DNA of 64,000 nt. Source: Hydrogenophaga pseudoflava (GTDB lineage: Bacteria > Pseudomonadota > Gammaproteobacteria > Burkholderiales > Burkholderiaceae_C). This document shows positions 18,388 through 28,160 of the stretch, piece by piece (the stretch's first letter is position 1; each line of letters begins with the position of its first letter). The stretch spans positions 780,751 through 844,750 of the forward strand of contig NZ_JAVHJP010000001.1 of the NCBI RefSeq assembly GCF_031020795.1. The letters are read 5' to 3'. The position numbers and the translations under genes were made by a program. The notes under the pieces were generated by a model. That model did no database searches. It was not told where the DNA came from and worked only from the letters and a program-made list of their open reading frames with translations.

Positions 18388-20649
18388 TCATCCGGCCTTG
18401 GCGCCATCTGTCGCGTGGACACCCCGAAACGGGCGCGAATGCCAGGTGCCGGTGGTGGTCAGCCGGTCTTCCAGCCGGTTCAACCAGGCCGGCGCGAGCG
18501 GGTCCTGGCTCCAGCCGGCGATCAGATCGCCCATGGGGTTGAGCACCCGGTCCGGCAGCGCCAGGGGCCGGGTCTGGTTCATCAGGAAGCGGGTGAGCAG
18601 GTGGTAACCGATGGCGCGGGTGAACAGCCGGGACAGCGAAAAGCCCGGCCACACCAGACCGACCACGCCATCCGTCACCCCCACCAGCAGCCGCCCGAGC
18701 TGGAACACCAGCCGCGTGGCCCAGGACACGTGCCCGTCGATGCCGATGCGCGCCGCCGTGTCGGGGCCGATCAGCCAGCGCGTCAGCGGCACCGGCAGGC
18801 CCCGCAGCACCGGCACACGGATCGAATGCGCCATGGCCGCCACAAGCGCCCGACCCAGCGGCGGCCGGGGATCGGCCTGGCCGGGCAGCAGCGGGGCCTG
18901 GGCCTGCAGCACCTCGAACAGCACCGCCGCCTCGTCCATGGTCCAGGCCATGAGTTCGCGGCGCACGCCCAGCACATGGCCCATCACGTTCCAGGCGTGC
19001 AGGTAGGCCTCTTCGTCCTCGCTCGGCAGACCCAGCCCGAGGGTGCGCATGCCCTTGAGGAAGGAGTAGCTGAAGGTCAGCAGGGTGTAGGCCAGTTCGA
19101 TCTGGTTGCAGGGCAGGCCCTGGGCATCGACGTCCCAGCCGTGCGCGGCGAGGGCGCTGTGCATGTGGCGCTCTGCACCCGCCAGCACCTGCGGCGGCAC
19201 TCGGCCTCTCACCTTCTGCGGGTCGCCGCGCAGGATCAGGTGGCGGATCGTGGCGTGGATCAGGCGCACCTTGAGCACCTGGGCCACGCCCGCGCCCTCG
19301 GGGTCTGTCAGGCCGCCCTTCATCATCACCGGGAACACCATGGCGGCGGTCTGGCGGATGCGGTGTTCGGTGTGCTGTTCGAGCTGACCGGCGATGTGCA
19401 GCACCTCGGCCAGCTGAGGCATCACGTAGCACTCGGGCAGGCTGGAGCAGAACAGCAGGGTGCAGGAGAGCGGGCCGTGTTCCATGAACAGCGCCTCGGC
19501 CCGCGCGATCTGGCCCGGGTCGGCCCAGTCCGGCAGCGCTTGTGCCTGGGCCACATAGGCCTCCAGCGCCGCTGTCACTTCGGGGTCGGCCTGGACACCC
19601 GACGCCCAGCCGGGGGCCAGCGCGGCGTTGTGGGTCCAGGCGGCCATCAGCTGGTTGGCCTGTGCCAGGCGGGCCGTCCCTTGCTGCGTCACCACCCCGT
19701 CGCCCATGTGCCGGCCGATGAGCGCGGTGATGGTGTCGTCGGCGGTCGGGTCGGCCTGCATCGGCATGGCGGCCAGATCCCGCCCAGCCAGCCGGCGGGC
19801 ATGGGCGGCGCGCTGCTGCGGGTGGGACCACTGGCGCCACGCGGCCCAGGCCACGACCACCGGCAGACCCATCGCAAAGAAGGCGATGGCCCGCACCTCG
19901 ATGGGGTGGCCCAGCAGCACCTGGAACACCAGTCCCGACGCGTAGATGAGGATGGGCACCAGCACCGCCAGGGGCAGGCCGTCTGCGGGCGGTGGCGAGC
20001 GGCGAGGGGCGGCCAACGCCTGGAAGCTGCCGACGATCACCAGCGACACGGCCATCCAGCCGGCAAAGCCCTGCAGGGTTTCGCCGAACCAGCCGCCGTC
20101 GGTCTTCTGCATGATCCAGGCCTTGAGCACGAACACGAAATACGGGTCGGCGCCCAGGTCGAAGGCGGTGATCACCATGGCCGCCACCCAGGCCGTCAGC
20201 AGGCCGCTGCGGAAACTGGCATGGGTGTGAACCGGCCGGCGCCACAGCATCAGCGAGGCCATGACGTAGCCGATCAGCGCGAGTGCGAACCACATCAGGG
20301 GAATGGCCAGCGGCACATCGCCCAGGCGCGGGCCGAGCACCTCGGTGTAGGTGTAGCGGCCGAAGAACCAGCCCCGCGAGGAGCCCATCTGCTCGGCGAA
20401 CCAGCCCAGCCCCAGGGCCAGCAGCATCAGCACCCGCGTGCGCCGGTAGCCCAGCAGGCGGGTGGCCGACCAGGCACAGACCCAGAACATCATGGCGCAT
20501 GACACCACCAGGGCCAGCGTGAGCGGGGGGTAGTGCCAGGCGGTCCAGATCAGCAGCAGCGCCGTGCCGGCGGCGGCCACCTGAAACACGGCGCGGTCAA
20601 GGAACGAGGGCACGGGGGAAGTGAGGGCAAAAGAAGGGGCCACAGCCAA
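18388..20649 (-). CDS. Fusion: CruF-like carotenoid-type membrane domain plus MpaB/Lcp-like (DUF2236) oxygenase domain
   Basis: This protein of 753 residues has two parts. Residues about 18-275 form seven or so membrane helices with features of the carotenoid biosynthesis/CruF hydratase family (GWFAEQMGSSRGWFFGRYTY, LGADPYFV, GWFGETLQGFAGW). Residues about 300-753 resemble the DUF2236 (MpaB, latex-clearing protein) heme-oxygenase family: GPLSCTLLF, LKVRLIHATIRHLI (His465/His470 as candidate heme ligands) and YLHAWNVMGHVLGV. DUF2236 enzymes include rubber oxygenases that cut polyisoprenes. I infer an oxygenase acting on a hydrophobic isoprenoid beside the membrane; substrate unknown. No crt gene is nearby. 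The start at 20649 is the first ATG. Confidence 0.75.
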   Translation of the reverse strand: MAVAPSFALTSPVPSFLDRAVFQVAAAGTALLLIWTAWHYPPLTLALVVSCAMMFWVCAWSATRLLGYRRTRVLMLLALGLGWFAEQMGSSRGWFFGRYTYTEVLGPRLGDVPLAIPLMWFALALIGYVMASLMLWRRPVHTHASFRSGLLTAWVAAMVITAFDLGADPYFVFVLKAWIMQKTDGGWFGETLQGFAGWMAVSLVIVGSFQALAAPRRSPPPADGLPLAVLVPILIYASGLVFQVLLGHPIEVRAIAFFAMGLPVVVAWAAWRQWSHPQQRAAHARRLAGRDLAAMPMQADPTADDTITALIGRHMGDGVVTQQGTARLAQANQLMAAWTHNAALAPGWASGVQADPEVTAALEAYVAQAQALPDWADPGQIARAEALFMEHGPLSCTLLFCSSLPECYVMPQLAEVLHIAGQLEQHTEHRIRQTAAMVFPVMMKGGLTDPEGAGVAQVLKVRLIHATIRHLILRGDPQKVRGRVPPQVLAGAERHMHSALAAHGWDVDAQGLPCNQIELAYTLLTFSYSFLKGMRTLGLGLPSEDEEAYLHAWNVMGHVLGVRRELMAWTMDEAAVLFEVLQAQAPLLPGQADPRPPLGRALVAAMAHSIRVPVLRGLPVPLTRWLIGPDTAARIGIDGHVSWATRLVFQLGRLLVGVTDGVVGLVWPGFSLSRLFTRAIGYHLLTRFLMNQTRPLALPDRVLNPMGDLIAGWSQDPLAPAWLNRLEDRLTTTGTWHSRPFRGVHATDGAKAG

Positions 20650-20744
20650 CGGCTTTCAATGCTTGGTCAACCCCCTTGGGCCGGCATTGTGACCGCAAGC
20701 ACCGCGCGCCGCCCGCGCGGGTTTTCCCTCGGCGCCCCGTGATG

Positions 20745-22175
20745 TCAGCGCGGTACGAGAAAGGTGGTCTTCTCGTCCACCCGGATCGCCGCGTCGGTGC
20801 TCGACTGCAGCCGGAACACGATGGGATGGGAGCCGCTCGCGGCGCCAGGCGGCACCTGCACCCGCACCGCCAGCGTGCGCACCTCGGTCGGCAGCACGTC
20901 GACCTCCCGCTCCGAGGCCAGCGCGATGCCCTCCATGCCGTCCACCGCCAGCCGGATCAGCTGCCGGTCTTCGGTGGCATTCATGATCTGCAGGCGGTAG
21001 ACGTTCTCGATCCGCCCCTGGTCGACCATGCGTGCGAGTGCGCCGCGGTCGCGGATCACGTCCACCTTCATCGGCACGCGCAGGAACAGGCTCACACCCA
21101 CCGCCACCGCGATCGCCAGCAACACGGTCGAGTACACCAGCACACGCGGGCGCAGCGCGCGGCGGACGATCTGCGCCTGGTTCCAGCCGCCGGTCATGGC
21201 GTTCTGGGTCGAGTACTTGACCAGGCCGCGCGCGTAGCCGAACTTGTCCATCACCTCGTCGCACACGTCGGCGCAGGCGCCGCAGCCGATGCACTCGTAC
21301 TGCAGTCCCTTGCGGATGTCGATGCCGGTCGGGCAGACCTGCACGCACAGGGTGCAGTCCACGCAGGACCCCAGGCCCTTCTCCCTGGGGTCGATTTTTT
21401 TTCCGCGCGAACCACGCGGCTCGCCACGGGCCGCGTCGTAGGTCACGATCAGGGTGTCCTTGTCGAACATGGCGCTCTGGAAGCGGGCGTAAGGGCACAT
21501 GTACTTGCAGACCTGCTCGCGCATGAAGCCGGCGTTGCCGTAGGTGGCGAAACCGTAGAAGAAGATCCAGAAGGTCTGCCAGGCGCCCATGGTGCCCGCC
21601 AGCACCTCCGCCGTCTGGGCGCGGATCGGCGTGAAATAGCCGACGAAGGTGAAGCCGGTCCACAGGGCAAACAGCACCCAGGCCAGGTGCTTGGCGCCGC
21701 GGCGGGCGAACTTGGCGCCGCTCATGGGCGCGTCGTCCAGCCGCATGCGGGCCGCCCGGTCGCCTTCGATCTTCTTCTCGATCCACATGAAGATCTCGGT
21801 GTAGACCGTCTGCGGGCAGGCGTAGCCGCACCACAGGCGCCCGGCCACGGCGGTGAACAGGAACAGCGACAGCGCCGACATCACCAGCAGACCGGTGAGG
21901 TAGATGAAGTCTTGCGGGTAGAGCACCAGACCACCCAGGTAGAAGCGGCGCGAGAGCAGGTCGAACAGCACCGCCTGGCGGCCGTTCCACTGAATCCAGG
22001 GGAGGCCGTAGAACAGGATCTGGGTGACCCACACCAGCGCCCAGCGCCAGTGGGCAAAGGTGCCCGTCACCGAACGGGTCTGGATCTTCTTGCGCGACTC
22101 GTACAGGTAAATTTCAACGATCTCCGAGGCGGGACTGGCCGTCGATGCGGCGGTGGCTGCGGTCGTGGTGGACAT
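20745..22175 (-). CDS. ccoG: Cytochrome c oxidase accessory protein CcoG (RdxA/FixG)
   Basis: This membrane iron-sulfur protein (476 residues) assists copper delivery to cbb3-type cytochrome c oxidase by reducing cupric copper. It has about four N-terminal helices and a CGYACPQTVYTEIFMWIE block. Two ferredoxin-type cysteine clusters (CVDCTLCVQVCP and CIGCGACADVCDE) lie near residues 255-300. One further helix (VLLAIAVAVGVSLFL) precedes the C-terminal immunoglobulin-like domain. I chose ATG 22175 (MSTTTAATA) over an upstream in-frame start. ccoNOPQ is not in the window. Confidence 0.94.
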   Translation of the reverse strand: MSTTTAATAASTASPASEIVEIYLYESRKKIQTRSVTGTFAHWRWALVWVTQILFYGLPWIQWNGRQAVLFDLLSRRFYLGGLVLYPQDFIYLTGLLVMSALSLFLFTAVAGRLWCGYACPQTVYTEIFMWIEKKIEGDRAARMRLDDAPMSGAKFARRGAKHLAWVLFALWTGFTFVGYFTPIRAQTAEVLAGTMGAWQTFWIFFYGFATYGNAGFMREQVCKYMCPYARFQSAMFDKDTLIVTYDAARGEPRGSRGKKIDPREKGLGSCVDCTLCVQVCPTGIDIRKGLQYECIGCGACADVCDEVMDKFGYARGLVKYSTQNAMTGGWNQAQIVRRALRPRVLVYSTVLLAIAVAVGVSLFLRVPMKVDVIRDRGALARMVDQGRIENVYRLQIMNATEDRQLIRLAVDGMEGIALASEREVDVLPTEVRTLAVRVQVPPGAASGSHPIVFRLQSSTDAAIRVDEKTTFLVPR

Positions 22176-22353
22176 GGTGGTGGGTGGGAGGCAGTCTGCC
22201 GATGCCAGCCACCGTCCAAGAACCGTGCCAACCACAAAAGGCCCTTGAATTCAGGCACTTGCCATCGGTCATGTCCCCCCGCAGAACCGCCAGTCTGCCA
22301 ATGACTGCCAATGTGGCAGCCCAGACGGGACCGGGGAATTTCCCGGTACGCAC

Positions 22354-22382
22354 TTGAAATGGGCAGGGCCGGCCCTTATGAT
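22354..22382 (+). promoter_or_regulatory. Sigma70 promoter of groESL
   Basis: TTGAAA (22354-22359) and TATGAT (22377-22382) are separated by exactly 17 bases, and each matches consensus in five of six positions. The CIRCE operator begins at the last base of the -10 box, so repressor binding would cover the start site. Confidence 0.85.
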
Positions 22383-22408
22383 TAGCACTCGCTGGAGTTG
22401 AGTGCTAA
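22382..22408 (+). promoter_or_regulatory. CIRCE operator (HrcA binding site)
   Basis: The perfect consensus TTAGCACTC (22382-22390), nine-base spacer and GAGTGCTAA (22400-22408) form the classic CIRCE element. HrcA binds it and represses groESL until heat shock draws GroEL away. hrcA itself is not in the window. Confidence 0.96.
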
Positions 22409-22498
22409 CACCCGACTCCCAGTCGATCCGCGGGGCCCGGCCCCATGGCCAGTGGCACCGCCCATCTGACCCCCATTTGATCCATTTCAGGAGATGCA

Positions 22499-22789
22499 AT
22501 GAACCTTCGTCCTCTCGCCGATCGCGTGATCGTCAAGCGCATTGACAGCGAAACCAAGACCGCCTCCGGCATCGTCATTCCCGACGCCGCCGCCGAGAAG
22601 CCCGACCAGGGCGAAGTCCTGGCCGTCGGTCCCGGCAAGAAAAACGACAAGGGCGAACTCTCGGCCATGAACGTGAAGGTCGGCGACCGCGTTCTGTTCG
22701 GCAAGTACAGCGGCCAGACCGTCAAGGTCGACGGCAACGAACTGCTGGTCATGAAGGAAGACGACCTGTTCGCAGTCGTCGAGAAGTAA
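22499..22789 (+). CDS. groES: Co-chaperonin GroES
   Basis: This 10 kDa cap of the GroEL chamber (96 residues, standard length) forms a heptameric lid. The start [14 protein letters not shown], the mobile loop ([15 protein letters not shown]) and the GKY...VDGNELLVM end are all typical. A CAGGAG ribosome site precedes the ATG. It is first in the groES-groEL operon with 45 bases between the genes, under CIRCE control. Confidence 0.98.
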   Translation: MNLRPLADRVIVKRIDSETKTASGIVIPDAAAEKPDQGEVLAVGPGKKNDKGELSAMNVKVGDRVLFGKYSGQTVKVDGNELLVMKEDDLFAVVEK

Positions 22790-24478
<1,689 letters not shown>

Positions 24479-24524
24479 TGCCCTGACCCGGCCCCGGGGG
24501 CTTCGGCCCCCGCCCGAAACAAAA

Positions 24525-24556
24525 AACCCCGCGAGGCGACTCGCGGGGTTTTTTGT
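24525..24556 (+). terminator. Rho-independent terminator of groESL
   Basis: An eleven-pair stem (AACCCCGCGAG with CTCGCGGGGTT) around GCGA is flanked by an A-tract and a T-tract. A second GC hairpin with a CTTCGG loop (about 24496-24511) precedes it. Confidence 0.93.
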
Positions 24557-24622
24557 TTTCAGCGGGACCGCAGGCAATGGACGGGTGCGCCGGGCAGGGT
24601 CCGCCGTGGCCAGAATGTCCCC

Positions 24623-26062
24623 ATGACACCAACTCACCACCCCTGGACGCACACCGCCGCCGACCTGGAACTGCCCGACGTCTGGACCACCCTGCCCGGT
24701 CCGCGCAGCCTGGCCCTGTTCGAACGGCACGACCGCCACACCACCGGCAGCAACGCCGACCACACCGTCTACCCGCTGGCCCAGGCCTCGCGCCGCGGCC
24801 ACCTGATCGTGGACGCCGACGGCAACACCTTCGCCGACCACCTCTCGGCCTGGGGCGCATCGCCCTTCGGCCCCACGCCACCGCAGGTCAAGGCCGCCAT
24901 GGACGCCGCCTGGGCCAGCCATGGCATGCAGATCAGCGGCTGGATGCCCAACACCGCCGCCTTCGCGCTGGTGGACAAGCTCGCCGCCATCGCTCCGGGC
25001 CGGCTGAGCCGGGTGGAGTACTCGGTGTCCGGCACGCTGGCGGTCGAAGGCGCGGTCAAGTTCATGCGCGAGGCCCGCGGCCGCCCGCTGATCATCACCT
25101 TCGGCGGCCAGTACCACGGCGAATCGACCTACATGAGCGCCGGCGCATCGAGCGACCTGTCCAACGTGTCCTCGGGCCGCACGCAGTACGTGGCCGGCCT
25201 GGTCATGGTGCCCTACCCCAACCGCTTCCGCTCGCCCTTCCGCAAGGGGCCTGGCCCCTTCGACGACACCGAGGTGCTGGACTACCTGGACTACCTGCTG
25301 GTGCAGCAGATCCACCCCGACCAGGTGGCCGGCGTGCTGATCGAACCCGTGCTCGGCGAAGGCGGGATCCACGCACCGTCGCAGGCCTTCTGGGACCGCC
25401 TGGGCGCGCTGTGCCGGCGCTGGGGCTGGCTCCTGTGCCTGGACGAGGTGCAGACCTGCATGGGCCGTACCGGCGAACTGTTCGCGATGCAACGCTGGCA
25501 AGGCATCGACCCCGACCTGCTGCTGCTGGGCAAGGCCTTCGCCGCGGGCGGGCAGCCGATCGCGGCGATCCTGGGCACCGACGCCGTGATGCAGGACACC
25601 AGCCTGCACCTGGGCAGCACGTACGGCTTCGCGCCGGCCGCCTGCGCGGGTGCCCTGGCGGGCATCGAACTGATCGAAGCCGGGGGCGTGCTGGACAACG
25701 CGCGCCGGCTCGAAGCCCTCTTTCTGGAAGAGATGCGCCCGCTGATCCAACGCTTCGAGCAGGTCGGCGATGTGCGCGCCGCCGGCGCCATGGCCGCCAT
25801 CGAGTTCGTGCGCAGCAAGGCCGGCCACGAACCGGCACCGGCCTTCCAGTTCGCGGTGCACCAGGCCGCGCTGCGCCGCGGCGTGCTGGGCATCTCGCAG
25901 CGCGGCAAATGGCATCTGCGCCTGCAACCGGCGCTGACCATGCCGGAGAGCGTGTTCCGCGACAGCTGCCACCGGATTCAGGAAGCGATGGCCGAAGTCG
26001 CCGCCCATCCGCCGGCCGAAGCCGAATCGATCCAGGCCGCCGCCGCGCAAGCCGCGCGCTAA
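24623..26062 (+). CDS. PLP-dependent class III aminotransferase family protein
   Basis: This fold-type I PLP enzyme (479 residues) belongs to the class III (ornithine/GSA-type) aminotransferase superfamily. Landmarks are the N-terminal DADGNTFADHLSAWGASPFG and the PLP-contact aspartate in LCLDEVQTCMGRTG. The Schiff-base lysine is in LLLGKAFAAGGQPIAA near residue 305, and a small C-terminal domain follows. The SVSGTLAVEGAVKFMREARGR block replaces the more usual SGSEA motif. The substrate cannot be read from sequence. The SnoaL-AraC regulator starts ten bases after its stop, suggesting a shared transcript and related function. Confidence 0.85.
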   Translation: MTPTHHPWTHTAADLELPDVWTTLPGPRSLALFERHDRHTTGSNADHTVYPLAQASRRGHLIVDADGNTFADHLSAWGASPFGPTPPQVKAAMDAAWASHGMQISGWMPNTAAFALVDKLAAIAPGRLSRVEYSVSGTLAVEGAVKFMREARGRPLIITFGGQYHGESTYMSAGASSDLSNVSSGRTQYVAGLVMVPYPNRFRSPFRKGPGPFDDTEVLDYLDYLLVQQIHPDQVAGVLIEPVLGEGGIHAPSQAFWDRLGALCRRWGWLLCLDEVQTCMGRTGELFAMQRWQGIDPDLLLLGKAFAAGGQPIAAILGTDAVMQDTSLHLGSTYGFAPAACAGALAGIELIEAGGVLDNARRLEALFLEEMRPLIQRFEQVGDVRAAGAMAAIEFVRSKAGHEPAPAFQFAVHQAALRRGVLGISQRGKWHLRLQPALTMPESVFRDSCHRIQEAMAEVAAHPPAEAESIQAAAAQAAR

Positions 26063-26072
26063 GCTTCGCAGC

Positions 26073-26855
26073 ATGTCCGCATCCAGCCCCCTGGCCACCG
26101 TCGCCGCCCACAACGCCGCCTGGGGACAGGGTGACATCGAGCAGGTGCTGGCCCTGTACCACCCCGACATGGTCTTCCACGACCACGCCGCCGGCGCGAC
26201 CTACCAGGGCGCCGTGCTGCGCGAGCACGTGCGCTCGGTCATCCGGCGCTCATCGCTGCACACGCTGGTGTACCTGGACCGCCCCCGGGTGGACGGGGAC
26301 ACCGTGGTCCTGCGCTACGAAGAGACCGTGCGCGCGCCGGCCGGCGGCGAGTGGCTGCGGTTCTCCGCCTGCGACTGCGTGCGGGTGGAGGACGGGCTGA
26401 TCGCCGAGATCCACGAATACGCCGTGCTCCAGCCGCGGGCCCACGAAGGTTCGACCGCCGGCGTGCGCGACGAGGCCAGCCGCATCGGCCTGTCGCCGCG
26501 CGCCATGGGCTTTCTGCTGCGCGACCTGCAAACCTGGTTCGACACCAGCCAGGCCTTCCTGCAGCCGGGCCTGGGCCTGCAGCAGGTGGCCGACGCCACC
26601 GGCTACACCCGCAACCAGATTTCCTACGCGCTCAACCACGCGCTGGGGCAGAGCTTCTACCACTACCTCGGTCGTGCCCGCGTGCAGCACGCGATGGCCC
26701 AGCCGCAGGCCTTTGGCCACCACTCGATGAACGAACTGGCCCAGTCGCTCGGCTTCCGGTCGGTGAGCGGTCTGTACCGCGCCTTTCGCGACCTCACCGG
26801 CCTTACACCGCGCCAGTGGCAGGACGGCATGCCGCCCCGGGTCTCGCTGGACTGA
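26073..26855 (+). CDS. SnoaL/NTF2-like domain fused to an AraC-type DNA-binding domain
   Basis: This protein has 260 residues. Residues about 7-122 match the SnoaL-like (NTF2 fold) small-molecule pocket pattern (VAAHNAAWGQGDIEQVLALYHPDMVFHD, then GLIAEIHEYAVL). Residues about 145-255 match an AraC helix-turn-helix pair: LQQVADATGYTRNQISYALN, then MNELAQSLGFRSVSGLYRAF and LTGLTPRQW. AraC proteins usually sense with a cupin-like domain, so a SnoaL sensor is unusual. I infer a ligand-responsive regulator of the adjoining aminotransferase. No frameshift separates the domains; they share one continuous frame. Confidence 0.82.
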   Translation: MSASSPLATVAAHNAAWGQGDIEQVLALYHPDMVFHDHAAGATYQGAVLREHVRSVIRRSSLHTLVYLDRPRVDGDTVVLRYEETVRAPAGGEWLRFSACDCVRVEDGLIAEIHEYAVLQPRAHEGSTAGVRDEASRIGLSPRAMGFLLRDLQTWFDTSQAFLQPGLGLQQVADATGYTRNQISYALNHALGQSFYHYLGRARVQHAMAQPQAFGHHSMNELAQSLGFRSVSGLYRAFRDLTGLTPRQWQDGMPPRVSLD

Positions 26856-26895
26856 AGCCAGCCGGGCCTGTTCGGACCAGCCTCGGCGCTTCGAC

Positions 26896-28113
26896 TCAGG
26901 ACACCTGCTGCGGCCCGGTCAGCGCGTCGCGCGACGCCAGCGGACGGAACAGGCGCCACCACGCCAGGCTGATGCCGATGGTGCCCAGCCCGCCCAGCAC
27001 CACCGAGCCCACCGGCCCGAAGGCCGCCGCCGTCACGCCCGACTCGAACTCACCGAGCTGGTTGCTGGCGCCGATGAAGAGCGTGTTGACCGCCGCCACG
27101 CGGCCCCGCATGGCGTCCGGCGTCTCCAGCTGCACCAGCGTCTGCCGCACCACCACGCTGACCATGTCGGCCGCACCGGACACGGCCAGCGCCAGCAGCG
27201 ACAGCCAGAACGAGGTGGACAGCCCGAACACCACCATGCACAGGCCGAACACGGCCACCGCCACCAGCAGCTTGCGGCCTACATGCCGCTCCAGCGCGAC
27301 GTGCGACAGCACCAGACCCGCCGCCAGCGCGCCGACCGCCGGCGCCGAACGCAGCATGCCCAGGCCCTCGGGGCCGACCTGCAGGATCTCCTTGGCGAAG
27401 ATCGGCAGCAGCGCGGTCGCCCCGCCCAGCAGCACCGCGAACAGGTCCAGCGAGACGGCCCCGAGCAGCACCGGGTGGCCCCAGACATAGCGCACGCCGG
27501 CCAGCAGCGTCTGTGCGCTGACCGGCTCGCGGGCTGGCGGCTGGCGTTCGTAACGCACCCACAGGCAGGCCAGCGCGGCGCCGAGGAACAGCCCCGCGCA
27601 GACGACGTAGACCGCGTTCAGGTTCACCGCAAAGATCAGCCCGCCCAGGGCCGGCCCGCCGATGACGGCCGCCTGGGTGCCGGTGGACGTGACCGCCGTG
27701 GCCCGGGCCAGCAGCGGCGCCGGCACCAGCGAGGGCAACAGGGCCTGCTGGGCCGACATCTGGAACGGCCGGATCGCCCCCAGCAGCGCCGACAGCGCCA
27801 GCAGCCCTTCGCGCGAGACCACGTGCGCCAGCGTGCCCGCCACCAGCAGCACCGCCACCACCGCCTGCGCCGAGAGGCAGACCGCCACGATGCGGGCCCG
27901 GTGGTGTCGGTCGGCGGCGTGGCCCGCCGGCAAGGTGGCCGCGAGGGCCGGCACGAACTGGAACAGCCCCACCAGGCCGAGGTCCCAGGCGCTGGCGGTC
28001 AGTTCGTACATGTGCCAGCCGATGGTCAGCATCAGCATCTGGGTGCCGGCGACCGCGGCCACCCGGGCGCACCAGAAGCGGACGAAGGAGGGATGGGACA
28101 GCAGATCGGACAT
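26896..28113 (-). CDS. MFS transporter (EntS-like exporter family)
   Basis: This protein of 405 residues has about twelve membrane helices and the layout of the enterobactin-exporter-like MFS branch. These are proton-driven efflux carriers in the inner membrane. An MFS motif A-like loop appears in GHAADRHHRARI between helices 2 and 3, and DAMRGRVAAVNTLFIGASNQLGEF lies in the second half. The substrate is unknown. It is convergent with the SnoaL-AraC gene and not overlapping the xylose operon end (47-base gap). Confidence 0.85.
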   Translation of the reverse strand: MSDLLSHPSFVRFWCARVAAVAGTQMLMLTIGWHMYELTASAWDLGLVGLFQFVPALAATLPAGHAADRHHRARIVAVCLSAQAVVAVLLVAGTLAHVVSREGLLALSALLGAIRPFQMSAQQALLPSLVPAPLLARATAVTSTGTQAAVIGGPALGGLIFAVNLNAVYVVCAGLFLGAALACLWVRYERQPPAREPVSAQTLLAGVRYVWGHPVLLGAVSLDLFAVLLGGATALLPIFAKEILQVGPEGLGMLRSAPAVGALAAGLVLSHVALERHVGRKLLVAVAVFGLCMVVFGLSTSFWLSLLALAVSGAADMVSVVVRQTLVQLETPDAMRGRVAAVNTLFIGASNQLGEFESGVTAAAFGPVGSVVLGGLGTIGISLAWWRLFRPLASRDALTGPQQVS

Positions 28114-28160
28114 GGCCGCAGGCTAGCACGCGGCCCGGGGCGGCACAGGGAGCCAGGAGC

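Larger units (their letters stand above)
22176..22498. other. Intergenic region between divergent ccoG and groES
   Basis: This 323-base gap holds the groES promoter and CIRCE (annotated separately), two direct CTGCCAATG repeats (22295-22303 and 22305-22313), a perfect inverted repeat ACCGGG-N6-CCCGGT (22330-22347) just upstream of the -35 box, and the groES ribosome site CAGGAG near 22488. I see no coding potential and no FNR box for ccoG. Confidence 0.8.

Noticed and set aside
16583..20500. A single minus-strand frame of 1305 codons spanning two genes
   Set aside because: Only the part from 18337 down resembles known domains and it begins with a signal peptide. The upstream part is an open shadow frame of the fusion gene, which uses another frame.
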